Source: Colletotrichum lupini (Eukaryota > Ascomycota > Sordariomycetes > Glomerellales > Glomerellaceae). Taken from it: DNA of 64,000 nt. The position numbers were made by a program, and so were the translations under genes. The notes under the pieces are model-generated. The model was not told the origin of the DNA and ran no database searches. It saw nothing but the letters and a program-made list of their open reading frames with translations. This document shows, piece after piece, positions 26,256 to 36,700 of this stretch (the stretch's first letter is position 1; every line of letters starts with the position of its first letter). The stretch covers positions 2,976,001 to 3,040,000 of the forward strand of contig NC_064678.1 of NCBI RefSeq assembly GCF_023278565.1, read 5' to 3'.

Positions 26256-27812
26256 ATGCCGTCAACAATGTCAACCAACAGCGCGACAGCCGCCCGAGCC
26301 TGGAGCATACACATACTTGTATTCCTGATGCTCATGGCCTTCTCAATGACCTTTGGCGCCTCCATGGTGCAGGTTTCTGTCCAAGCATACCTGCGAGAAT
26401 CCGTCTGCCGACAACTCTACGGCTTGCCCCAGAAAGTTCCCGTCGACCACGGTCTATGTCACGCCAACGCCGTTAACAAGGAGTTCGAGTGGACCGAGGT
26501 CGTCGTCCTGGTCTGCCAGTCCGCCGGCGGCCTCCTGTCCGCCTACACCATGGGCAAATGGGCCGACGTCAATGGCCGGCGCGGGGCTTTTGTCTTGAGT
26601 GCTTGCCTCTGGGGCCTCTTCTCCGGCATCCTCATCACGACTATTCAGACTTCATCACGTGGCGTCCTGTGTTTCCTCTTCTTCGTCATCGGCGCTGGGA
26701 AGACGTCCGCCGAGGTCGCCGTCTTGGCCATGACGAGCGACACCACAAACGACCAGCAGCGCTCGAAACACTTTGGCCTCGTGGTGTCTTCCGCCCTTGC
26801 CGGGCTTGTGGTCTCGAACGTCATCCACAGATATGCTCCCCCCTTGGCCCTCGAATATTCGGCTGTGATCGGCTGCGTCGCCTTCTGTGTCGGCACCTGC
26901 TTCATCGTGGCGGTTCCCGAGCCCCTACGCACGCAGCTCGAGGACTTTGGAGGCGAGCCTCCCCCGGAGATCCTCCCAGCCAACCAGGCCACCAGGCCGC
27001 TGCACCGCGTTCTCTCCGCCCTGAACACCTTCCGCGCCATGCTCCTCCTTACCACCCTCGGCCTCGTCCTCGCGTTGGCGAGGACGGCACCGCCTTCCCT
27101 CGACGTCTACTTCGTCGCCAGGTATAGCACAATCATCCACTTACCCTCCACAACGACCCTCCGCGGCGACGTCGTGAGCTACTGGGCACCGCTCATCGCC
27201 ATCGTCCTCATCACCTGCCTCCTTCTCCCCTCCATCTACGGCTGCTGCTCCTCATACCGCCGACGTGTCCCGGGCGACCGCATCGCGCTGCGGGACTACC
27301 GCCACCTCCTCCTCTCGTCGGGCCTAGTCGTCCTCACCAGCGCCGCCGCCCTGTACAGACACTACCTCTTCTTTCTCGTCGGCACCCTCTCCGCCGCGGC
27401 CCTCGCGGCGACCATCCCGGGCCAGTGCTGCTCCCTGATGCTGTACGGGCTCGGCGTGGCCGTGCGCTCAAAGTACGCCGGCCGGCTGTTTGGACTCGCG
27501 GCGACGGCGGAGTGCGCGGCGACGCTGGTGCTCGGCCCGGCGATCGGTCTCGTCACGCGGGACTCGCGCTGGGGCGGTCTCGCGGCAGCGATGGTCTTCT
27601 CTGCTTCGGTTGTCGTCTTTGGGGCCGTGTGGCGTGCCCAGGCGGTTTGTGAGGCTCTGACGTACGAGCGGCCCGGCGCCGGGGGCGGTGGCGTAGAGGC
27701 TGGGATCGAGCTTTTGGATGTGGGAGGACTTGCGGCGCCTCCTCCGACGTATGCTGCTCACCAGGAAGATCGCCCTGCTCCTGTGCCAATACCGGTACCG
27801 ATAATACGTTAG
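26256..27812 (+). CDS. major facilitator superfamily transporter
   Basis: This is an intronless frame of 518 aa from the ATG at 26256; the frame stays open further upstream but without an ATG. It is a polytopic membrane protein with about 11-12 hydrophobic segments. The MFS motif A appears as GKWADVNGRRGAF at residues 100-112, after the second segment, which is the standard position. A long, polar loop between residues about 55 and 80 contains cysteines and probably faces outside. The C-terminal tail is Gly/Pro-rich and cytosolic. The cargo cannot be told from sequence. The first transmembrane helix starts near residue 17, which supports the short start. Codon use is strongly GC-ending. Confidence 0.9.
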   Translation: MPSTMSTNSATAARAWSIHILVFLMLMAFSMTFGASMVQVSVQAYLRESVCRQLYGLPQKVPVDHGLCHANAVNKEFEWTEVVVLVCQSAGGLLSAYTMGKWADVNGRRGAFVLSACLWGLFSGILITTIQTSSRGVLCFLFFVIGAGKTSAEVAVLAMTSDTTNDQQRSKHFGLVVSSALAGLVVSNVIHRYAPPLALEYSAVIGCVAFCVGTCFIVAVPEPLRTQLEDFGGEPPPEILPANQATRPLHRVLSALNTFRAMLLLTTLGLVLALARTAPPSLDVYFVARYSTIIHLPSTTTLRGDVVSYWAPLIAIVLITCLLLPSIYGCCSSYRRRVPGDRIALRDYRHLLLSSGLVVLTSAAALYRHYLFFLVGTLSAAALAATIPGQCCSLMLYGLGVAVRSKYAGRLFGLAATAECAATLVLGPAIGLVTRDSRWGGLAAAMVFSASVVVFGAVWRAQAVCEALTYERPGAGGGGVEAGIELLDVGGLAAPPPTYAAHQEDRPAPVPIPVPIIR

Positions 27813-28616
27813 GTTCTGCCAAAGGTACGGGGAAGGATGATTGATCGGTGTGGAAGATCACACTGTTGAAGGGTCCGTTACGGGAAAGGGTAGAACCATA
27901 AAAAAGATGTTCTTGAGGCCTGTGTTGTGTAACATTTGCAGCGTATGCTGCTTTGTGCACTTGTTGTTCGACTTCGGTACGGGAGTAGTCAAGTAAATTT
28001 GAGACATCATGGTTATTGGGAGAGATCGCGAGAAGGCTGTTATGATTTGCGACGACTCGTGTTCATCAGCTTCAGAGTTGCGACGCGACCGACCTCTCTC
28101 AATTTGCAAAGTGGCAACGGACAGGCAACTTCTCATCGGATTGTGGCTGAAGTCATTTTGCCTTCCCGGAGAGAGAGAGCGACATTGGAGCGTACTAGTA
28201 GTATGATTGCGTATAATGACCGATGGAATGAAGGTGTCATAGCCTTTCAAACGGATTCTTGAATCCCGAATATGCCTTTCTTGTGCTTGAGAAAGTCTAA
28301 AGCCCCTCTTACGCATAACCTAAAGTTCTATAAGAGTTGGGGAAATACGCCGCTCTTGTGTTGCCTCTTACTAGAGAAGCGTTTGCATGACAGAACAGGA
28401 ATTCTCTATGAAGCCTGTTACGGCCAGAAAGACGTGATGAGGAAGACTCGTCTTGTTGTCGGAAAAGGTTAAACCTCAGTCTGCTCTTCAGGCTCCGCAA
28501 GCGGTTTCTGTCCGTACACAACGTCGCTGTTTGACGACCAGAATTAGCATCTCATCCTTGGAGCGACTACTGGGCCTTTGGACATGCTCAAAAAGCATCC
28601 CAAAAGAAGTGCAAAC
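27813..28616. other. intergenic region between convergent genes
   Basis: This holds the 3' flanks of the MFS transporter gene (plus strand) and the methyltransferase gene (minus strand). I see no gene in it. Confidence 0.45.
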
Positions 28617-30243
28617 TCACAATTCAACCAAAGCGCGGAAGACGGGCGGACTGGCCTTCAACTCGTTCCTCACGCCCATGATCTCCACTTCGACTTCCTC
28701 CCTCGTCCGTCCGAGGACTTCGGTAAACATCTTCATGGAAAACCCCTCAAGACCATCAATGGTCAGGACCAGATTCATCATGCCCAGGTCCTTGTAGTGC
28801 CGGTCCTTGGCCCACGGCGTCAGCGGCGCCTTGTACTTCTCCGCTGTGACGTTGATGAAGCCCGCCTCCCGGACGCGGCCCTCGTGCCCCGGACCGGGGG
28901 TCGGGTCGCGTCCGACGGCCCGGATGGCGCTCAGGAAGGCCTGGTTCCACTTGTACGTGACGTGGTCCTTTGTGTAGCTACCATCCTCTGAGTAGAATTC
29001 CGGGTTCATGTCGAGGAATTCGACCCAGCCGCCCGGGTTGAGGTGGCTGAATTTTCGGGCAGTCGTCGTCAGTATCAGTAACTAGGTGCGCGTTCCTGCT
29101 CGAAAGGGGGCAGGAAATGGGGAGGTGGAGGTTTACTTGTAAATGTTGCGAACCAGCTTGGGCCAGTCCGTGATTGAGGCTGTCATGTATCGGCACATGA
29201 TGAAGTCGTACTTTTTGGTCTCAACCCAGGGGCTCTCGACGTCGTCGATCTCGAACCTGACGTTAGGAGGAACCCTTCTCATTCCGTCAGCTATAATCGA
29301 ACAATCAGCACCCGAAAAAAGAAAACTGACCATTGGGGCTGAATGGCGCTCAAGTCATTCCCGTAAACCTATGCCACAGCATTAGCCTTTAAGATCGGTG
29401 AGGGGGGCGGGCACACATCGTAGCTTAGCTTACCTCGGCGCGTTCAAAGATGTCGCCCATTTCAACAGCCCCTGTAATGATTTTGTTCTGTCAACTCCCA
29501 CCCTTTCCACATCAAGGCTATCTTTCGAATGGGTTCCCTCATACAAAGTCCAGTGCCCGTTCCAATGTCAAGGATTGATTGAATCTTTTCCCAATCGAGA
29601 GGAGCATGGAAGAGCTTGCTGCCCGTTGCCTTGACAATCATCGCATGAGCGAGATCAAGTCGATCCATCTCCTTCTAAAACGTTTTTGGACTTGTTAACC
29701 ATCTGGCTTTCGACTTGATGATTAGAGACTCGTAACAAACCTCGTCATTGGGGAACTTGTAAGCTGAAATTGCATGTCAGATCTTGTCGAGAAGAGAGCA
29801 AAGTAGCGAGAGAAGAGGTTGAAGGACGTACTGCCCGGCCTGTAAGCGTGATACCGTCGTCCATACTCGACGGGGTAATCAACAACGCTTGATGATAGCG
29901 AGGCGGTGAAATTGGAACTGGAAGCACGAGTGCTTGGTCAGCGCCGGGCGCTCATCACTCCTTCATAGTATGGGGGCATCGTACATGCGCTCATCAATTG
30001 AGGAGGTATCGTCAGTTGTCTAGCAGTTGTCCATGTCAGCGATGCCATCATCAGCCGCTAACAAAACCGGAACAGGTCACCAACATTGTCTTCCTCCTCA
30101 GGCTCAAGAGGTGCCGTTACGTTGGGTGTTGGAGTTTGTGCCGTTGTCGTCGCTGGGCTCTCGGCCTGTACAGCGGCTGGCGGTGAATATACTGTCGTCG
30201 TCGCGCTCTCGGCCGGCACGGCGGCTGGAGGTGAACCGGCCAT
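28617..30243 (-). CDS. LaeA-like SAM-dependent methyltransferase
   Basis: Nine exons on the minus strand give 358 aa in one continuous frame: 30085-30243, 29985-30019, 29832-29917, 29741-29763, 29545-29674, 29434-29471, 29331-29368, 29137-29274 and 28617-29046. All introns are 56-90 bp with GT...AG ends, although the first has the weak donor GTTGGT. After an acidic, Ala/Pro/Thr-rich N terminus comes the family signature EYGRRYHAYRPG and then DRLDLAHAM. The SAM-binding motif I, DIGTGTGLW, spans residues 137-145 and is completed only by splicing. The downstream blocks VPPNVRFEIDDVESPW and NPGGWVEFLDM are typical of the LaeA-like class. Relatives include regulators of secondary metabolism and plain small-molecule methyltransferases, so the role is open. 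The short exons 2, 4, 6 and 7 are inferred from frame and homology and could be off by a few bases. Confidence 0.9.
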
Positions 30244-32370
30244 TCCTGTTTCCTGGTTTCTCTCCTCAGCGTACCAATTAATTCAACTTGGGGCCGAAGA
30301 AGGAAGAAAAAAAACAAAAATCTCTTGACAGAGAAACAGAAAGAGCAATGGCGATACGCAAAGCTTCAACAGTATCCACTCTCTAGGGACAGGACTGAAG
30401 GAGGGAAGGAGGGGGTTTTGTAGGCATCTAAGCCGGTCTCCATAGTTGAGCGACATGGGTTCGATGAAATGAGAAGGGGAAAAAAAACTGCGGCAGGCTG
30501 CAGAATCTCCAGAACCAACAGAGCACAACTAAAAGGCCCAATTGGCTGTGCTCCGACTCCTCATTCGCATGCATATGCAAGTCAAACGTTGGTTGACGCG
30601 TCTTGTCGTCCAACATCCGACCCATTGCATGTTTACCAACGCCCTTCCCCCCTCCACCCCCTCTCTCTTCCGCCTAGATGGGAAGGCGATTATGCCATCC
30701 TTGCGTTGACAAATGCGGGTGCTCAATTGTCAATCCCCGGCGTTGGGCATTGTTTGCTTCGCAAGTTTTTCGGCAATGACGTAGCTGCTTCTTTATCGAG
30801 TCCCTAGGGTAGTCAGACTTGGGAGGGACCCGTTGCATACTTTTGTCCCTGGTATCCTGATGTTTGAATTTGACTCCGTAGCAGCCAGCGACATCCCGTC
30901 AACGAGATCCGTCGGTGCAGCGTAGACCGTACAAGTGGTTCCCTTCTCGACACGACAAACAAGCAACACTCAAAGGATCCTCCGGCTCACCAAACAGACA
31001 CACCTACCAAGCTCACAGAAACCAAATAGTCATCGCTGAAGAAGCCGCTTGCAAGGCCCTCTAGTACTCGTTTCTCACCTCTGTCCCCTTCCCTCCCATC
31101 TTCAGAGATAGACAGAACCGCAACCGGCTTACCACAGCTCACGCCGTACCTTACTAAATCCACACACAGATCCTCTCAGCTCTAAAACAAGACCCAGCTG
31201 CTCTGAACAGTTTTCACTTCACCTGGTGCTTCGCGAAGGTTCCAGGCACCTGAGGAGATGTGAAGTGAAGGTACGTTGACGCGACCTATACCCCTCAGAG
31301 CTTGTGATATATAGTCAAACAGTGGCAGCGTGACTCACACCAGCAGCAGACAGCAACCCCACACACTTTTACCTCTGATCACTTTTCGTCGTCCGGCTAC
31401 TGTATCTACTTGAAGAAATACGGCCTAAGACGGGGGGAGGCTGGAAGGTAGCAAGACACTGACTTAGACATACTCGGAGGCAGAAAACTGTATCCGTATG
31501 TTGTCCTGACCGACCTAATTCATTGACGAGATCAATGAAGGACCAAATATCTGTATCCCACCGAATATACACAATCATGCCAAGTTGCAGGGGAGCAACT
31601 GTGTTGAGAACTGTGTATCCGATTTTATACTACCTACTTGGCTAGTCCCTCGCCGCTTGTAGGTAATCCAGTTGCGTCACTATCAACTAGCAGACTCCCA
31701 AGGGGTTGTTGGTTTCCAGTAGATCATGGAAAATGAATTCACTTCTACTACGAACAGGCCCATGTAAGTATCGTAGCATGAAAGGCTTATATCTTACTCG
31801 TGGCTTAGGGGATCCACGATACAAGCTACGATGTATCAGCATCTTGCCTTCTTCAGCTAAAAGCCAGTCCTCTTCAACAAAGGGAGACATGTTACCAAGA
31901 GACCTCTTCGTGTCCAGTTGCTCATAGTAACGGACCTCGCAGTGATGTCGTTTTGCATCAACCACTAATATGGAACTCGAGAATGCATCAGTCACTGGTA
32001 TAAGTCACTTGATGAAGAGTAGGATCCGTAAAATAGTGGATGAATTGTCACATTTCTATTCAATGGACATATCGGTAAAGGCGTGAATGGGTTGACGTAA
32101 ACCCCTATCTTCATTCCATAGCCCTTCCATAAGTAAAAGGTAGATATCCACGACGCCATTGCCTATCCATAATAATCCTGCCCATCCAACGTCGTCCCTC
32201 GGTCTGGTCCCGTAGGCCTGTTCTGACCGGGTCGTCTAACAAAAGGTAGATACGAGAAAGAAACATGGGAGGTCGTCCCTGATATATAGGCAAGTAAATA
32301 GTGTAAGTAGATCGTGATCAGGGCCGACGCCCATCATATGGTTTTTTTTTTCATTACTTTTCATCTTTTC
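30244..32370. other. intergenic region between the methyltransferase and OPY2 genes
   Basis: No gene is supported. It holds the methyltransferase promoter, an inverted repeat at 31213-31269, and the 3' flank of OPY2. The short open frames lack domains. Confidence 0.4.
31213..31269. repeat. nested inverted repeat (hairpin)
   Basis: TTCACTTCAC at 31213-31222 pairs with GTGAAGTGAA at 31260-31269. Inside, CCTGG and CCAGG pair, and CTTCGCGAAG at about 31229-31238 is itself a palindrome. The whole could fold into a hairpin of about 57 nt. Function unknown. Confidence 0.5.
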
Positions 32371-33780
32371 TTAATCTTTCGTGGCGTGTTCATCGCCGAA
32401 GGGACTACGTCCCCTCTCGTAAGAACTTGTTCTTTGAGACCGTCTGTCGGGGCCCGCGGCGGCTCGCCTTGTTGCCTCCTCAATCACGGCACTGAGACTG
32501 TGGTTGCTACGAACAGCAGCTGGGGATGGCTCAGGAGGGTCGGAGAAGGGGCCCTGATCGACTGACGGGCTTTCATCGATGACTGTCACGGCAGCCGATT
32601 CGCGGGCGGCCGCGGTGGTGCTGGGTGGCAGAGGTGTGCCTGGTGCCGAGATCTCTTCTGATGTTGATGATGCCTTGGATCCAACGCTGACTTGCTTGGG
32701 GCCATTGCCGTTGCCTACACGGACAACCTGCACTCTCTGGACGGGGGCGGCGGTGGCGGTGTTGGCATTGTTCAGGAAGGTAGATCCGACACTGAATGTG
32801 CTGTCACGGCTCTTGGGACGGCCAGGAGCGTATTTTTCGTAATCGACACTGGGGACGGGAGGAGTGCTGCTGCCGTTGGTGCCGACACCCATAGACTTGA
32901 CACTGACCACAGCGGCCTTGGCTCGCATACCAGTCTGAGCGGGGGCTACAACAACCGCATTCTTGCCGTAGATGGTGGAAGCGATACTGGGGGCGATGCT
33001 AGATCGAGGAGCATACGAGGTTCTCGCGACAGACGTGCGGTCAGAGTAGCCAGAGATGCCAGAGTAGGTGGAGTCGCGCAATTCGCCAGGGACAAAGAAG
33101 TGTTGCTCTTCGTACGGCGACGGGCTGCTTGCAGCGGAGTTGGAGGCGTGCATCGGGATAGGGGGAACGGGAGGGACGAGCAGAGTGGGTGACGTAGGAG
33201 TGGCTCGGTTTGTGACGCCTGGGATATAGGCAATCTGGATAATATTGGAAGCGCGGGTGAGTACTGTTGATGCAATAGAGTGAACGGTGTGTGTTGAGTC
33301 GCGGTTGGTTTGTCGTGGCTCGCCAGTGCTCTTCTCATTGATCGTCTTCTCGTGGGTCGTCTCGGCATAGGACTCCTGGATAATTGACTGTCTCTTGGTC
33401 TTGATGAAGAACCTCCAGACAAGATATGTGGCGATTGCGATGACGACGAGACCGCCGATGACACCGCCAACGATTGCACCCGTGTTGGGCTTGCTGCTTG
33501 ATGAGGATGATGATTTGCTGTCGTCCTTGGCGCAGATGGCCTGGGCACAGGTGCTACATGTCGGGATGGTGAAGGAGCAGAACTCGTCGGACTTGCAGTT
33601 GGTAGGGCATGTCGGTGCCTTGTCCTCACACTTGAGGCAGCCGTTCTGTCTGGGCAAGATGACTATGGAGGTCATGTCAGCAAATGAGGTTCGATAGGGG
33701 GCGACGGTGATGTCTGGTGACGCACCAGCTTCCAGCTCCTCAAGCGAACGGAGGTGCAGGTTAGGGTCGAATTGAGCCAT
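32371..33780 (-). CDS. OPY2: Opy2-type membrane anchor protein (HOG/filamentous-growth signalling)
   Basis: This is a single-exon frame of 469 aa. Eight cysteines lie in residues 48-83 (CLKC, CPTNC, CSTC and others), the Cys-rich extracellular module of Opy2. A Ser-rich linker and one transmembrane helix at about residues 102-126 (GAIVGGVIGGLVVIAIATYLVW) follow, then KTKR as the cytosolic stop-transfer signal. The long cytosolic tail is disordered and rich in Ser, Thr and Pro. In yeast Opy2 anchors the Ste50-Ste11 module at the plasma membrane in the osmotic-stress pathway, and orthologues in filamentous fungi are linked to stress and virulence. There is no classical signal peptide at the first Met; the protein may insert as a type III membrane protein. 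Met36 is an alternative start. Confidence 0.88.
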   Translation of the reverse strand: MAQFDPNLHLRSLEELEAGASPDITVAPYRTSFADMTSIVILPRQNGCLKCEDKAPTCPTNCKSDEFCSFTIPTCSTCAQAICAKDDSKSSSSSSSKPNTGAIVGGVIGGLVVIAIATYLVWRFFIKTKRQSIIQESYAETTHEKTINEKSTGEPRQTNRDSTHTVHSIASTVLTRASNIIQIAYIPGVTNRATPTSPTLLVPPVPPIPMHASNSAASSPSPYEEQHFFVPGELRDSTYSGISGYSDRTSVARTSYAPRSSIAPSIASTIYGKNAVVVAPAQTGMRAKAAVVSVKSMGVGTNGSSTPPVPSVDYEKYAPGRPKSRDSTFSVGSTFLNNANTATAAPVQRVQVVRVGNGNGPKQVSVGSKASSTSEEISAPGTPLPPSTTAAARESAAVTVIDESPSVDQGPFSDPPEPSPAAVRSNHSLSAVIEEATRRAAAGPDRRSQRTSSYERGRSPFGDEHATKD

Positions 33781-36700
33781 GATGATAGAGGAAGAAATGG
33801 CCTGGGGATGAAATGAGAAAAAATAGCCAGCGACGCTGATCGAGCGATGCCGATCGACGAAGCGAGACCGTTAGGCGTAGAAGGTGTCGATCAAATCGGA
33901 GGGGGTGATCAGACGGTCGAGGCGAGTGGACCGTTGGTCGGTACCAGGGAAACCGCGAGTTGGGGAAACGGCAGTAGATATAGCGAATGGATAGAAAAAC
34001 CGTCGGGTAGATGAGACAAGTCGCAGTGTACTAGGGGTGACGGATACACGTTGAGGAATGGATTCGTGGCGAGGCGAGGCTGGCGTGTGGGCGTTTGCTG
34101 GACTGGAATGGACGGGTCGATGTGCGAAGTGCGAGGGAATTCGGAGCGGATAGAGTGAGAGCGAACGGGTAGTAGTATAGTAGTAGTTGGGATAACGAGT
34201 GGACGAAGAGACTAGCTCGGCTTTTGAGGTGGTGGGAAAAAAGAGGCGACTAGGCGATTGAAGTGAAAGACATCAACGGCGGTTTGTCGTTTGTCGGCCG
34301 CAAGTCGACGTCGACGGGTTGACGGGGCTTGAATGTCTTTTGTCGTCGACGGGATCTTGTCTTGGTGGGCGGCGACTGAGAAGCTGGAGATGTTGGGTGG
34401 AGGAAGAGACGGAGGTGGGAAAGGGCTGCTATGAAGGAAACGAAAGTGAGCAGAGAGAGAGAAGCAGGCAAAGACAGACCGGCGCTGGGCTGGTCTTGGC
34501 TCGACTTGGCTTGGCTCGCGCTGACTGGATCGACCGGGGGGTGTCGAAGTGAAGGGAACGAACGGGATGGAGAGGGGGAGGGATGAATGGGTTGGGATGG
34601 GATGAGATGGGTGGAAGGATGGCAGATGGATGGGATGGATGGTGAGAAAGAGTGTGAGATGGGCTGCGTCCTGCTTGGGCTTGGTGCTGGTTCTTCACGG
34701 GCGTTCGGCGGCAGGCGGAGCGCAAGCTCAAAGGGGAGACGGGGGAACCAAGGACGAACACCAACAGTGGAGAGAGTGGAGATACATGCTCTGGTACCTT
34801 GCCTTAGGTAAGTAAGGTACCTAGGTACGGAGCACATAGATACGTATCTTTTAATGAGGGAAAGAGGTGGACTGGCACGACTTTCCGGTTGGAAAAGGCG
34901 CAGGTGGGAGGAAGCTACAAGTAAGGCAAGAGGGGAGGGGGAGAGCGAATCTGCGGGACACAGGCACGAGATTGAGAGGGCAGGGGGTATTCTGTTAGCG
35001 AAACGTGAGAACCGGGGCAACTTCCTGCTCTGATTGGTCATGGTCCCCAGATGGCAAGAGCAAAAGGGGGGGCACTGCTCGCTTGTGGATCCCTTGATTC
35101 CCCCGACACCCCTGGCTAGAGCCGGGCGAGGGTCCAAGACTTCCAGGGCAAGGCCTAGAGTCTGGACTGTGCAGCCCGCCCATCCACCACCATGAACCAC
35201 AAGGACCATGGGAACTCCATCCACCAATCTCCTCTTCGCTGCATACTGCAAAGTGCCAACACTACCTTCCTCCGTCCTTGGGGAATACCGCGACCAACTC
35301 GACCAAGGCAGTAAAGTGCCCAGAAAGCGCTGCACCGTTCGCACCACCGTCGACCCTCCAAGTACCTTGCACAGTACCTCGGGCACTAAGATAGGTACTA
35401 TTCAGTGCGGTGCATGCTGTTTGTGACTTTGTGGACATTGCCCAGCGCGCCATTTTCCATCTTTTCATCACCTCGCCTCCAGGTACGAAGTATTGCCTAC
35501 CAATCAGACCACGCCAGAGCCGGAATTGACCCATCTCCACCGTCTTACGCACTCTCCACGACTCGACAACACCATCTGCGGAATATCACTTCCACCCTCT
35601 CCATCGAGCGATATTGGGAGAGGCTCCCATCCTGATGATCCTGATGGCTGCAACTGCAGACTGCAATCTATCATCTGCTGTCTGCCCCCGCGTGCCCTAC
35701 CTCCTCCCTCATGGCGGGCTGGCTGTCGGGACGCACCCATGCTCACTTACTAACTTCGCAGAATGCTTGGTCAAACAAGCGAGCTACGCGGTTGCTACGC
35801 AGCTCGGCAGTGGCAGCCCATCATCCATGGGCCATGGATCATGGACCGTGGACCATGGTTGCCGTCCATCCAGCATTAATGTTGTTCGTCAATACAATAG
35901 AGTTCGTGCGTCTCAACCTGACAACCCGCCCGTCGTCCGATACGAGCCAGCGAGACATGACACGGTCTTTCTCTACTAAATCGGTCAACACAAGCTCTGG
36001 CACAGAATATTTCGTCCCAAACAGGATAACCCGATTCTCGACAAGTTGGACCTCTTGTGAGAATAGGAAACAAAAAGGGATACCATTCCCCAGTTTCCCA
36101 CAATTATGCTGTTTCCAAATCTCGCAACACTTGAAGAAACCCGGCCTCTTACAAACCTCCTGTTAAGCTTCAATTCGCCTGGTACGGGTCGACCATTCTT
36201 TTCGTGCCGTCGACGTCGCACCGTCCCAGCTCGGGTACGTTTGGCATCCGGATCCCTTACAACTTTGGTCCTGCAGCGAGAACCTCAGTCGGCCCATGCA
36301 GCAGTACACCACGCCAGAAACATCACGATTGCCGACTCAGCCCCCCCGTTCCGACTCAGAAGATCTCAAGATACGAACTCAACTGAAACGAATGGGGTCC
36401 AGTGACAGCGACAGCGGGACGACATCATCACGGGCGAGCTAATCGCGCCAGAAGGCCGTCAAAGAGGACCGTGAGGGTTGACAACCTGGGCTGACGATAG
36501 TCACTCAAAACGCCTTCCCGTGTCAGGCCTCCCTGTCTACTCGCCTGCTGTGATTTGCAAAGAAAAAAACCCACAGCAGTTTTCACCATGAACCAGCGTC
36601 GAGCATTGATCGAGGCTTGACTCTAGAGTATGCTCCTTGCCTAACCCGCGCTGTGTTTCCAACATTGTCCCCGCTGCCCCTGCCTGTCTGCGAACCGAAT

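Noticed and set aside
34250..35386. 378-codon open frame on the minus strand
   Set aside because: The translation is low-complexity Ser/Pro/Arg with no domain, and overlapping frames are also open. It lies in the upstream region of OPY2.
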